Assembly: GCA_023480605.1 (NCBI GenBank)
Contig: JAMCWS010000202.1
Coordinates: 1-9,758, forward strand
Length of the DNA stretch: 9,758 bases
Source of the DNA: a bacterium
GTDB lineage: Bacteria; Sumerlaeota; Sumerlaeia; MVZB01
Direction: 5' to 3'
Shown here: positions 1-6,592 of the stretch, one piece after another
Numbering within the stretch: the first letter of the stretch is position 1
How the letters are laid out: each line of letters starts with the position of its first letter
Position numbers and translations under genes: made by a program
The notes under the pieces: model-generated
Seen by the model: only the letters and a program-made list of their open reading frames with translations
Databases searched by the model: none
Told to the model about the DNA's origin: nothing

Positions 1-45
1 CTGAGCGGAATGGGGCGCTCATCCGTTTCAGGGGCCGTCCGCTTA

Positions 46-537
46 CTAAGGAATCTCCGCCGGAATCTCCGCCATCGCCGACTGTGCTTCGGGGTGGTGA
101 AATGCCAGCCGGCTCCCCTTGCGCAGCACGCCCTCCGCGAAAATCAATTCGCCGCTGACCTCCTCGCCCGGCTGAAGTTTGAGCACTGGAAAACGGCCTG
201 CCGAAGTCGGCAGGGGCGCGTGGAGGTCGCGGGCGGGGGGATTGATGACGCTGAACTCCTTGGGGCCGATGATCAAGGGACGCTTGGTCTTGTTGGTCAC
301 TCGCACGACCAGTCGGTCGGCGCCCCCGCGCGAGATCGCCAGGCCGACATCGACCTGTGTGCGCAGGAACGGATCGGCCGCGTTCCTGCGCGCCTCCAGT
401 TCTTTGGCCTGTTGGGTAGTGATTTCCTTGGCGGCAGTCGATGCGCCTCGACTGGCGCAGCCGCTCAGCACCGCCAGACACATGGCGGCGACGGCCCATC
501 CAAGGCCGGCAAACATTGTTTTTGTTCGTTTTGTCAT
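46..537 (-). CDS. small lipoprotein of unknown function
   Basis: Predicted 163-residue lipoprotein. The N-terminus has basic residues (K3, R4, K6), a hydrophobic stretch at about residues 8-24, and a lipobox L-S-G-C with Cys27 as the expected lipidation site, so the mature protein should be anchored to a membrane. The next 25 or so residues are polar and Ala/Glu-rich, like a linker. The rest (about 50-163) alternates hydrophobic and polar residues and includes a V-R-V-T-N-K-T-K-R-P segment, which suggests a small beta-sandwich domain. I recognise no family. The ATG at 537 is preferred over an in-frame GTG at 552 because it gives a compact signal peptide; neither has a convincing Shine-Dalgarno site. 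The gene lies 187 nt downstream of the URO-D-like gene on the same strand, with a hairpin between them, so it may be transcribed separately. Existence of the gene is fairly sure; its function is unknown. Confidence 0.75.
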   Translation of the reverse strand: MTKRTKTMFAGLGWAVAAMCLAVLSGCASRGASTAAKEITTQQAKELEARRNAADPFLRTQVDVGLAISRGGADRLVVRVTNKTKRPLIIGPKEFSVINPPARDLHAPLPTSAGRFPVLKLQPGEEVSGELIFAEGVLRKGSRLAFHHPEAQSAMAEIPAEIP

Positions 538-690
538 GATCTTCGGATCCACGGTTAATAAATCGAACCGCCGGGGCGGAGACTCCGTTTAAAGTTCGCG
601 GCTTACTGACCCGCCTAGACTTACGAGCCGCATTCGAAAACATCAATAAACCAGCGGTCGTCAAAATACACCAACAAAACATTCTACCTT

Positions 691-722
691 CGGCCTTGCG
701 CGACCGGAATGCCGCGCGGCCG
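691..722 (-). terminator. GC-rich hairpin just after the URO-D-like gene
   Basis: CGGCC (691-695) and GCGCG (698-702) pair with CGCGC (713-717) and GGCCG (718-722). This makes a 10-bp GC-only stem with a 2-nt bulge and a 10-nt loop. It begins three bases past the minus-strand stop codon at 725-727. On the minus strand the stem is followed by about ten mixed bases and then GTTTTG, so the T-tract is late and short. This could be a weak intrinsic terminator or an mRNA 3'-end stabiliser. It may also be chance in a GC-rich genome. Confidence 0.4.
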
Positions 723-724
723 TT

Positions 725-1966
725 TCAGTCGGTCGGGCATTCGTCGATGATCCGCCGCGTGATGGCCGACCAACGGTCGAAGCGCTCCAGCCGGCCCTCG
801 CAGGTGTGCGTATCCTTGAGAATGATCTCCAGCACGCCGCCATGGCGCTGGGCGGCCTCCACGGTATGCCGGATGTAGTGCTCGATCGCGGCCTCGTTGA
901 AGCCGCCGACCAGCCAGGCCGGATTGGGCTTCCAGGAGAAGATATAATTCCCGCCCAGTCGCTCGGCGCTGACGTCGACGTCGGCCCACGGCGATATCGA
1001 TATCCGCCGGATATGGGGGATCGTCAGGACGTCATCGAGCTTGTGCGACAGGCTTTCGCAACACCCGTAACCGGTCAGGCCGAACGGCTCGAGCAGGCGC
1101 TTTTCATAGGCCGTCGCGAATTCGGCGTGCATCGCCGGCGAGACCATCGCCAGTTCCTGGGCTTCGGCCGAAGCCCACATGTCGCACGGTCGGACGCGCC
1201 CGGCCGTGTAACCCGGCGCCGGCAACTCGCCGGTATATCCATTGCCGCCCGAGGAGTGGTAAGTGCCATTGTTATTAAGCTCCAGCAGGTTGAGGGCGAC
1301 ATACTGGTCGATCATTCCCCGGTAGCCTTCTTCCAGAATGCCCATCGCTTCGTGGATCAACCCCGGTTCGAGCATCATGTCGCGCGCCGTCTGCTCGAGG
1401 CCGTGCCAAGCGGTCACAAGAGCCATCGGATGGAACGAGACGTGGGCGATGCCCTGGAGCCGGACGTCGAGCAGATCGCCCAACAGGTCCCGGGCCCGTT
1501 CAAGCCGGGCGGCCGATTCGGCTTCGTCGTGACCGATCCGGGGCATGCGTATTTTTTTCAAATCCTCCGAAGTATGCAAAACCGGATCGAAAGCCCGCGA
1601 ACCGGTGGCGTTGGGGGCCGGATGCCAGCGGGCTTCGACGCCCCAGCCCGAGTTGGTCACCGCCTTGGGCACCGGCCAAAGTGCCTCGATCACCGTGTCG
1701 TCCTGGAAATGCTCATGATAATAAATGCGGCGGCGCAGTTCGGCCTCCCACTGGCGCGCCCCGGGATCCTCGCAGCGCAAAGCCTCGGCCGGCATCAGTT
1801 CGCGCCACGAACCTTCGGGAAAAATAAGTTGGAGCGGCCGCCCCCGGCCCAGGCTGTTGTGCGCCTTCCAGAGGCGGCGGCGTTCCTCCATGATGGGCAG
1901 AGCGGCGATGTCGCGGACCCGACGGGCCAGGTCGCGCAGGATGGTGCGATCGGACGAATTGAACAT
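725..1966 (-). CDS. URO-D-fold family protein (uroporphyrinogen decarboxylase/corrinoid methyltransferase-like)
   Basis: The 413-residue product resembles the divergent uroporphyrinogen-decarboxylase-fold proteins common in anaerobic and PVC-type genomes. These relate more to corrinoid methyltransferases than to HemE. Visible marks are the N-terminal E-R-R-R-L-W-K-A-H-N segment followed by P-E-G-S-W-R-E-L (about residues 50-57), G-Y-G-C-C-E (Cys302, Cys303, Glu304) where MtaA-type enzymes carry H-x-C, and a C-terminal D-T-H-T-C-E-G (His387, Cys389). No signal peptide or membrane segment is seen, so it should be cytoplasmic. Substrate and reaction are unknown; methyl transfer is an inference. 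The frame is open up to 2086, but that start would overlap the epimerase gene. ATGs at 1978 and 1966 fit the family's N-terminus. An AGGA abuts the 1978 ATG but lies 12 nt before the 1966 ATG, so 1966 is chosen with some doubt. The epimerase gene ends 76 nt upstream. Confidence 0.8.
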   Translation of the reverse strand: MFNSSDRTILRDLARRVRDIAALPIMEERRRLWKAHNSLGRGRPLQLIFPEGSWRELMPAEALRCEDPGARQWEAELRRRIYYHEHFQDDTVIEALWPVPKAVTNSGWGVEARWHPAPNATGSRAFDPVLHTSEDLKKIRMPRIGHDEAESAARLERARDLLGDLLDVRLQGIAHVSFHPMALVTAWHGLEQTARDMMLEPGLIHEAMGILEEGYRGMIDQYVALNLLELNNNGTYHSSGGNGYTGELPAPGYTAGRVRPCDMWASAEAQELAMVSPAMHAEFATAYEKRLLEPFGLTGYGCCESLSHKLDDVLTIPHIRRISISPWADVDVSAERLGGNYIFSWKPNPAWLVGGFNEAAIEHYIRHTVEAAQRHGGVLEIILKDTHTCEGRLERFDRWSAITRRIIDECPTD

Positions 1967-2042
1967 GAGCAAACGCATTCCTTTCACCCGCGGTGATTGC
2001 CGGCGCGTTAAACCCAGCATATTCACCCGCCGGGCCGAAATG

Positions 2043-3008
2043 TCAAGCGCGGCGCAGAAAACCGATAACCGAACGGATGGTGTCATCGAGTGGAATGAGG
2101 CGGTTCCAGTCCACCAGGGCCGCCAGGCGCGTCACGTCGGGAACGCGACGGTTCAAGTCTTCGAAATCACCGCCATACGCCTCGGCGAACGGCACGAGGC
2201 GGATCTCGGACCGGCTGCCGCTCAGTTCGATCACCCGGCGCGCCAAGTCCAGAATCGAAATTTCCTCGGTGTTGCCGATGTTGAAAACCTGCCCGTTGGC
2301 GGCGTCGTTTTCCATCAGGGCAATGACGGCCCGCACCACGTCGGCCACGTGCACGAAGCAACGGCGCTGGCTGCCGTCGCCGAAGACCGTCAGCGGCTCT
2401 CCGGCCAGCGCCTGCCCGACGAATCGCGGGATGACCATCCCGTACATGCCCGTCTGGCGCGGTCCGACCGTGTTGAAGAACCGCGTCACGACCGTCGGCA
2501 TCCCGTTTTCCTTCCAGTAAGCCAGGGCCAGGAACTCGTCGATCGCCTTCGAGCAGGCATAAGCCCACCGCGGACAGGTCGTGGGGCCCAGCAGCAGATC
2601 GTCGTCCTCGGCGAAGGGCGCCTTGATTCCCTTGCCGTATACTTCGGAGGAGGAGGTAATCTGCACCTTGCGTCGTTTGCGCGAGGCCAGGTCCAGGACA
2701 ATTTCGGTGCCGCGAATGTTGGTTTGTATCGTCTCGACGGGATGATCGAAAATCAGTTTGACGCCCACGGCCGCGGCCAGGTGGAAAACCCCGTCGACGC
2801 GGTCGATGAGTTCGGCCATGAGCGGCAGGTTCATGATCGTGTCGATCGTGTAATGGAAGCGCGCGTGGCCGCGCAGCGGGTCGATATTGACGATCGAGCC
2901 GGTCGAAAGGTCGTCGACGACCCAGACTTCGTCGCCGCGCGCCAGCAGTGCTTCGGCCAGATGCGAGCCGATGAATCCGGCTCCGCCCGTGATGAGATAT
3001 TTGGTCAT
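2043..3008 (-). CDS. NAD-dependent sugar-nucleotide epimerase/dehydratase (extended SDR)
   Basis: The 321-residue product has the marks of an extended short-chain dehydrogenase/reductase acting on nucleotide sugars. There is an N-terminal Rossmann motif T-G-G-A-G-F-I-G-S-H-L (residues 7-17), an acidic V-D-D pair at 31-33 suited to NAD(H), and the catalytic Ser near 119-121. The Y-x-x-x-K pair is Tyr150/Lys154 in Y-A-C-S-K. The family's F-G-D-G-S-Q-x-R-x-F-V-H-V-x-D segment is also present. Such enzymes (UDP-glucose 4-epimerase, UDP-glucuronate decarboxylase, dTDP-glucose 4,6-dehydratase relatives) make activated sugars for surface polysaccharides in the cytoplasm. The exact substrate cannot be read from the sequence. 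The frame is open to 3050, but the Rossmann strand starts right after the ATG at 3008, so that start is used. It lies 130 nt downstream of panC and 76 nt upstream of the URO-D-like gene, so a shared transcript is possible. Confidence 0.93.
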   Translation of the reverse strand: MTKYLITGGAGFIGSHLAEALLARGDEVWVVDDLSTGSIVNIDPLRGHARFHYTIDTIMNLPLMAELIDRVDGVFHLAAAVGVKLIFDHPVETIQTNIRGTEIVLDLASRKRRKVQITSSSEVYGKGIKAPFAEDDDLLLGPTTCPRWAYACSKAIDEFLALAYWKENGMPTVVTRFFNTVGPRQTGMYGMVIPRFVGQALAGEPLTVFGDGSQRRCFVHVADVVRAVIALMENDAANGQVFNIGNTEEISILDLARRVIELSGSRSEIRLVPFAEAYGGDFEDLNRRVPDVTRLAALVDWNRLIPLDDTIRSVIGFLRRA

Positions 3009-3138
3009 GTATTTCTTTCGTCGATCCGTATCGGCCTTGGCCGGATACATTGATTAACACATCCCGCCGGCGCGGACGACAAAAAATCCGGGCCGTCGAA
3101 TTCCGTCCGCAGTTCCACCATGAACTCGACGATAGACG

Positions 3139-3981
3139 TCACAGCCGGATGTTGTCGATGAGGCGTGTCGTGCCCAGGCGGGCGGCGACGGCCAGCAACG
3201 TGTTGCCCGGCTCGCTTACGGTAAGCGGTTCCAGTTCCGAAAGCGAGCGGCAATCGGCGTATTCGAGTTGGAAAAGCGGCGACGATTCGATCGCCTGGCG
3301 AACGAGGCCGGTCAGAACGGCGGTGTTCCGCTCGCCCGCTGCAAAGGCCGCCCGCGCGGCCGACAGCCCCCGGTAGATCAGCGGCGCGGCGGCGCGTTCC
3401 TCAGGCGAGAGATAGGCGTTACGCGAACTCATCGCCAGCCCGTCCGCCTCGCGCACCGTCTCCACTCCGACCATTTCGACCGGGATCGCCAGGTCGGTCA
3501 CCATCCGCCGCAGGACGAGGAATTGCTGCGCGTCTTTCCAGCCGAAGAAGGCCACGCTGGGCTGGGCGAGCATGAAGAGTTTCATGACGACGGTCGTAAC
3601 CCCCTGGAAATGGCCCGGCCGCGCCGCGCCGCACAGGGGGGCGGTCAGCCGCTCGACGGTCACGTGACTCTGGAAGCCCTCGGGATACATCGCGGCGGGT
3701 GTCGGGGCGAAGAGAACGTCGACGCCGCGCGTCCGGCATCCCTCCGCGTCGCGCTCGAAGGCGCGCGGATACTTGTCCAGGTCTTCGCCCGGCCCAAACT
3801 GGCGCGGGTTGACGAACAGGCTGACGCTTACCCGGTCGACCCGCCGGCGGGCTTCCTCGACCAGGCGGAAATGACCGGCGTGCAGCGCCCCCATCGTCGG
3901 CACGAAGCCGTGAGTCAGTCCCTCGCCGCGCCAGGCGAGGGCCTGCTGTTGATACTGCACGGGATCGTCGATGATATCCAT
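3139..3981 (-). CDS. panC: pantoate-beta-alanine ligase (pantothenate synthetase)
   Basis: The 280-residue product is a full-length PanC. It joins D-pantoate and beta-alanine using ATP, through a pantoyl-adenylate, in the last step of pantothenate (vitamin B5) synthesis for coenzyme A in the cytoplasm. Family signatures are intact and in order: V-P-T-M-G-A-L-H-A-G-H (27-37, nucleotide-binding HxGH at His34/His37), F-V-N-P-R-Q-F-G-P (56-64), R-P-G-H-F-Q-G-V (121-128), F-G-W-K-D-A-Q-Q (146-153) and M-S-S-R-N-A-Y-L (184-191, the KMSKS-equivalent loop). Length is normal for the family. The ATG at 3981 gives the standard short N-terminus, but no strong Shine-Dalgarno site precedes it. No panB or panD is visible beside it. 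Instead it sits ahead of a sugar epimerase gene on the same strand, 130 nt apart. Identification is secure. Confidence 0.97.
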   Translation of the reverse strand: MDIIDDPVQYQQQALAWRGEGLTHGFVPTMGALHAGHFRLVEEARRRVDRVSVSLFVNPRQFGPGEDLDKYPRAFERDAEGCRTRGVDVLFAPTPAAMYPEGFQSHVTVERLTAPLCGAARPGHFQGVTTVVMKLFMLAQPSVAFFGWKDAQQFLVLRRMVTDLAIPVEMVGVETVREADGLAMSSRNAYLSPEERAAAPLIYRGLSAARAAFAAGERNTAVLTGLVRQAIESSPLFQLEYADCRSLSELEPLTVSEPGNTLLAVAARLGTTRLIDNIRL

Positions 3982-4258
3982 GGTTCGTCGCTACGCATTC
4001 GTGATCGGAGTCGCCATCGTCATCGTTCCGGCTCTCGCCGTCGATGGCATTTCACGGATCGGGCGCCTTCTCCCTCGTCCTGCGGATATATAACCGCAAA
4101 GGCTGTAAAAGCGCAAAGAAGAACCTCGGCCATCGAAAGCCGCCTTTCCCGCCCCGCGTGTGACGCGGTTGCCTTCGAGCGCGACGTTTCCCGACGCTCC
4201 CGTCCGGCCCGTCGGTGTTTCTATTGTTTGCTCACGGATTCGGGCGGCCCTTTTGGCC
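3982..4258. other. intergenic region upstream of panC with AT-cored palindrome and CGCAAAG pair
   Basis: This holds no supported gene. An 18-bp imperfect palindrome, TGCGG-A-TATATA-A-CCGCA, spans 4081-4098 about 100 nt before panC. Read on the minus strand, its TATATA could serve as a -10 box, with TTGCGC 18 bp upstream as a poor -35, so it may be the panC promoter or an operator. Beside it CGCAAAG occurs twice (4095-4101 and 4112-4118), 17 bp apart. The minus strand is open from 4302 to 3991 (103 codons), but the product shows no recognisable domain and its start abuts the divergent tRNA gene, so it was not called. Confidence 0.35.
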
Positions 4259-4286
4259 TTGACCTGAATCGGGCGCTTGATATTCT
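4259..4286 (+). promoter_or_regulatory. sigma70-like promoter of tRNA-Leu
   Basis: TTGACC (4259-4264) and TATTCT (4281-4286) are separated by 16 bp. They match the bacterial housekeeping consensus at 5 of 6 and 4 of 6 positions. Transcription would start near 4293, giving a leader of about 10 nt before the tRNA at 4303. That placement is what a tRNA promoter needs, and it supports the call beyond the motif match alone. Confidence 0.55.
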
Positions 4287-4302
4287 TGGCCATGCGCCCC
4301 AT

Positions 4303-4389
4303 GCCGGGATGGCGGAATCGGCAGACGCAAGGGACTTAAAATCCCTCGCCCTTCGGGGTGTGCGGGTTCAAATCCCGCTCCCGGCACCA
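4303..4389 (+). tRNA. tRNA-Leu (anticodon UAA), CCA encoded
   Basis: An 87-nt class II tRNA can be folded by eye. The acceptor stem GCCGGGA (4303-4309) pairs with TCCCGGC (4379-4385), followed by discriminator A and an encoded CCA (4386-4389). The D arm contains G-C-G and C-G-C flanking a GG-bearing loop. The anticodon stem AGGGA/TCCCT (4330-4334 and 4342-4346) closes a seven-base loop CTTAAAA with anticodon TAA at 4337-4339, which reads the leucine codon UUA. A long variable arm around CCC-TTC-GGGG is typical of tRNA-Leu, and the T arm GCGGG/CCCGC encloses TTCAAAT. All stems are intact, so it should be functional. No integrase or attachment-site duplication was seen beside it. Confidence 0.97.
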
Positions 4390-4391
4390 TC

Positions 4392-4420
4392 AAAAAACCC
4401 AATGTTTATAGGGGTTTTAA
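4392..4420 (+). terminator. probable terminator after tRNA-Leu
   Basis: AAAACCC (4394-4400) pairs with GGGTTTT (4412-4418) across an 11-nt loop, starting only 5 nt past the tRNA CCA end. Two further A residues precede the stem. The stem is AT-rich with only three G-C pairs, and the T-run forms part of the stem, so it is weaker than a textbook intrinsic terminator. Its position directly after a single tRNA gene favours a terminator role. Confidence 0.5.
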
Positions 4421-4817
4421 TGATTTTCGACGATTCGGCGCGGAACCTTCAATCCGTCTCCATTCGGCTTGATTCCGGCCCCGTTCCCCAAAACACCTTA
4501 GAAACATTTTCCGAACTCCCCGACCGGGCATCACCTGGCCAAGGGATGTTATATCGCGGCCCCGCTCAACGGCTCCGACGTTTCCCCATCGGGTAGCCCC
4601 GCACGACGATCCGCACAACCCTCGCGACGGCCCCGATCTGGAGAGTTCGACCTTGGCCGACTATCACTCTATACTACTATCCGTCGGTTTCTTATTATTT
4701 CAGCAAGATTTTTACCGGAGAGGTCTCTCGCGCAAACAGACCAGTCCGAGCCGTCTCCCCCCGGCAGCGCCGCGTCCTGCCATGACCGGCCGGGGGCGAA
4801 TCGCCACGTACCCGTAC
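4421..4817. other. intergenic stretch without a recognisable gene
   Basis: About 400 nt between the tRNA terminator and the enolase-superfamily gene. Open frames here are short and Arg/Gly/Ser-rich, with no domain or plausible start. A weak promoter-like pair TTGGCC (4653-4658) and TACTAT (4675-4680), 16 bp apart, is present but would leave a leader of about 180 nt. No riboswitch, repeat array or RNA gene was recognised. Confidence 0.4.
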
Positions 4818-4846
4818 TTGCCTTAGGGCCGTAAAGAAGATAGATT
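4818..4846 (+). promoter_or_regulatory. possible promoter of the enolase-superfamily gene
   Basis: TTGCCT (4818-4823) and TAGATT (4841-4846) are 17 bp apart. Each matches the housekeeping consensus at 4 of 6 positions. A start near 4853 would leave a 17-nt leader that includes the ribosome binding site AGGAG at 4859-4863. Spacing is ideal but the boxes are weak, so this is only a candidate. Confidence 0.3.
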
Positions 4847-4869
4847 TCTACCCAAAACAGGAGAATATC

Positions 4870-6135
4870 ATGGAATCAATGGAATTCGGTCAAATTACGC
4901 GCCGGGGATTTATGTTAACGAGCGGGGGAGTGCTTGCGACGTTGTCCGCGGGCGCCCATGCCGCCGAGCCAACCAAGGAGAGGCTGATTTTGCGCAATCC
5001 CCCCGCGACAGGCCTGGGTCCGCGCGTTCCCTTGGGCGAGAAAATGAGCATCAAGAGCATCGAGACCTTCGTTGCTCCCGGTATGTGCATCGTTCGGGTG
5101 ACGACCGACACCGGGGCCGTGGGATATGGCCAGACGGCGCCGCAATTGCCCAAGATCACCGCGCTCATCCTTCATGAACAGGTCGCACGGTATTTCCTGG
5201 GCGCCGACGCCGGCGACCCGGATGCCCTGGCCCTGCAGGCGATCGAGGGGGAGATGAAGTTCCCCGGCTCGTACATCTGCCGCGCCGTGGGTGGAATCGA
5301 AACGGCCCTCTGGGATCTCCATGGGAAACTCCACGACAAGAGTGTCTGCGAGATGCTGGGCGGGCGCCCGAGGCCGATTCTGGCCTACGGCTCCAGCATG
5401 CGGCGCGACATCAAGCCGCGTGACGAGGCCGACCGGCTGAAGCGTTTCCAGGATCAATATGGGTTCAAGTCCTTCAAAATACGCGTCGGCACGCCTGTCG
5501 GCCATGATCGCGACCAATGGCCGGGACGCTCCGAGGAACTGGTTCGCACGGTGCGCGGAACCCTGGGCGACAAGACGGGGATTTTCGTCGACGGCAACAG
5601 TTGTTACACGCCCAGGCGCGCGATCGAACTCGGACGCGTCCTTGAGGACAACGATGTGCGTCATTTCGAGGAGCCTTGTCCTTACTGGGAATTGGAATGG
5701 ACAGCCGAGGTGGAAAGGGCGCTCAAGGTACCAATCGCCGGCGGCGAGCAGGATACCGACTTGGCGCAGTTCCGGCGGATGATCAAGATGCGGGCGGTGG
5801 ACATCGTTCAGCCCGACATCTGTTACATCGGCGGCATCGGCCGGGCCTACAAAGTGGCGATGATGGCGGCCGAGGCCGGGATGCCCTGCACGCCACACTC
5901 GTCCAATCTTTCGTTGGTCACTCTTTTCACGGTGCACCTGATGGGAGCGATTCCAAATCCGGGCATTCTGGAATTTACCGTTGAGTCGTTTCCCAACACG
6001 GCGCAGGCGGCTTATTCGCCCGTTTTGGAGGTTCGCGACGGGCAGACGCAAATCCCCGGCGGCCCGGGTTGGGGGGTGACGATCAATCCCGAGTGGATGG
6101 AAAAAGCCGAATACCGGATCAGCACGAAGGCGTAA
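4870..6135 (+). CDS. Tat-exported mandelate racemase/muconate lactonizing enzyme family protein (enolase superfamily)
   Basis: The 421-residue product begins with a twin-arginine signal: T-R-R-G-F-M-L (10-16), then a hydrophobic stretch ending in A-H-A-A (29-32). It is probably exported folded across the inner membrane. The mature part has an N-terminal capping domain (about 60-170, with V-T-T-D-T-G-A-V-G-Y-G-Q) and a barrel domain. The barrel carries K203-I-R205 at the end of its second strand, Mg2+ ligands Asp241 (V-D-G-N), Glu267 (F-E-E-P) and Glu293 (G-G-E-Q), and the Asp316/His343 dyad (Q-P-D and T-P-H-S-S-N) typical of the mandelate racemase subgroup. Family members abstract a proton alpha to a carboxylate, usually to dehydrate or epimerise sugar acids; the substrate here is unknown. 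Start: AGGAG (4859-4863) lies 6 nt before the ATG. The gene is transcribed alone or with the possible remnant downstream. Family is sure, reaction is not. Confidence 0.93.
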   Translation: MESMEFGQITRRGFMLTSGGVLATLSAGAHAAEPTKERLILRNPPATGLGPRVPLGEKMSIKSIETFVAPGMCIVRVTTDTGAVGYGQTAPQLPKITALILHEQVARYFLGADAGDPDALALQAIEGEMKFPGSYICRAVGGIETALWDLHGKLHDKSVCEMLGGRPRPILAYGSSMRRDIKPRDEADRLKRFQDQYGFKSFKIRVGTPVGHDRDQWPGRSEELVRTVRGTLGDKTGIFVDGNSCYTPRRAIELGRVLEDNDVRHFEEPCPYWELEWTAEVERALKVPIAGGEQDTDLAQFRRMIKMRAVDIVQPDICYIGGIGRAYKVAMMAAEAGMPCTPHSSNLSLVTLFTVHLMGAIPNPGILEFTVESFPNTAQAAYSPVLEVRDGQTQIPGGPGWGVTINPEWMEKAEYRISTKA

Positions 6136-6140
6136 AAACC

Positions 6141-6592
6141 GTCGCGAAGACCACCCATACTTACGTGAGTGCGTTACCAAAAAGGATCATCGAGCAATCA
6201 CCAAAACTCCGGGCCGTCCTGAACGCCGTGAAGACGACACTGCCTGGAAAAATAGCCGCAATCCGGCCGGTCGTATACGGCCCGGCGCCGGGGCAAATCT
6301 TCGTGCGATTTGACCGTGTCGATGGATCGCCCTATAAGGCGATCGTCTGGAGGTCGGACTCGCCGGCGGGTCCCGCTCGAGGTTCCGCCCGCCGCAGCCG
6401 CGTCACGCGGGGTGGCTCGGTCGGACGCCGTCACGGCTCGGTCTTGATCCGCTCGCGCCGGTCAGGCTGCCGGAACTGAAAACGATACCGGGGTGTCGCG
6501 ATCTCTACAGTGTGCACACCTCCGAGGTCGAAAACGATCAATATAAAGTCCACAGGTCGGTCGGGACGGCGTTGACGTCGGAATCGGCGTAG
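6141..6592 (+). pseudogene. possible frameshifted remnant of an unknown gene
   Basis: The 400 nt between the enolase-superfamily gene and the convergent SBBP gene hold protein-like sequence in more than one plus frame. From a GTG at 6165 to about 6359 one frame reads a normal-looking globular sequence, including G-Q-I-F-V-R-F-D-R-V-D-G and P-Y-K-A-I-V-W-R-S-D. The frame then turns Arg/Ser/Gly-rich and stops at 6477-6479. The frame whose codons start one base earlier, open from 6338 to its stop at 6590-6592, regains plausible composition from about 6448, with L-P-E-L-K-T-I-P-G-C-R-D-L-Y-S-V-H-T. One -1 shift, or two shifts in the same direction, would join them. No family was recognised, no ATG or Shine-Dalgarno site fits, and the tail overlaps the end of the SBBP gene on the other strand. 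A decayed gene, a sequencing error or chance are all open. Confidence 0.3.

Noticed and set aside
1..22. Possible start of a further minus-strand gene (ATG at 22, seven codons to the window edge)
   Set aside because: It lies 24 nt after the lipoprotein stop, which would suit an operon, but seven codons and no clear ribosome binding site are too little to support a gene.
577..587. Perfect short palindrome CGGAGACTCCG upstream of the lipoprotein gene
   Set aside because: Eleven bases with a one-base centre is expected by chance at this composition, and no second copy was seen nearby.
3024..3048. Inverted repeat with GGCC arms between panC and the epimerase gene
   Set aside because: It has a bulged stem with a very tight loop and no T-tract on the minus strand, so it is not a convincing terminator or riboswitch.
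1725..3053. 442-codon plus-strand frame across the URO-D-like and epimerase genes
   Set aside because: It spans two genes and their gap on the opposite strand and shows no family signature.
3991..4302. 103-codon minus-strand frame between panC and the tRNA
   Set aside because: The first 30 or so residues look passable, but its start abuts the tRNA 5' end, the tRNA promoter lies inside it, and the rest is low-complexity with no family.
3268..4596. 442-codon plus-strand frame running through panC antisense and the tRNA
   Set aside because: It reads straight through a complete tRNA-Leu gene and the antisense of panC, so it cannot be a real protein gene.
4915..6180. 421-codon open frame on the minus strand over the enolase-superfamily gene
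   Set aside because: It is antisense to a gene with a full set of family motifs and a clear ribosome binding site. Its own translation is Arg/His-rich with no domain; long antisense frames are common at this GC content.
6510..6519. Palindrome GTGTGCACAC just past the SBBP stop codon
   Set aside because: It is short, has no loop and no following T-run, and is not a credible terminator.
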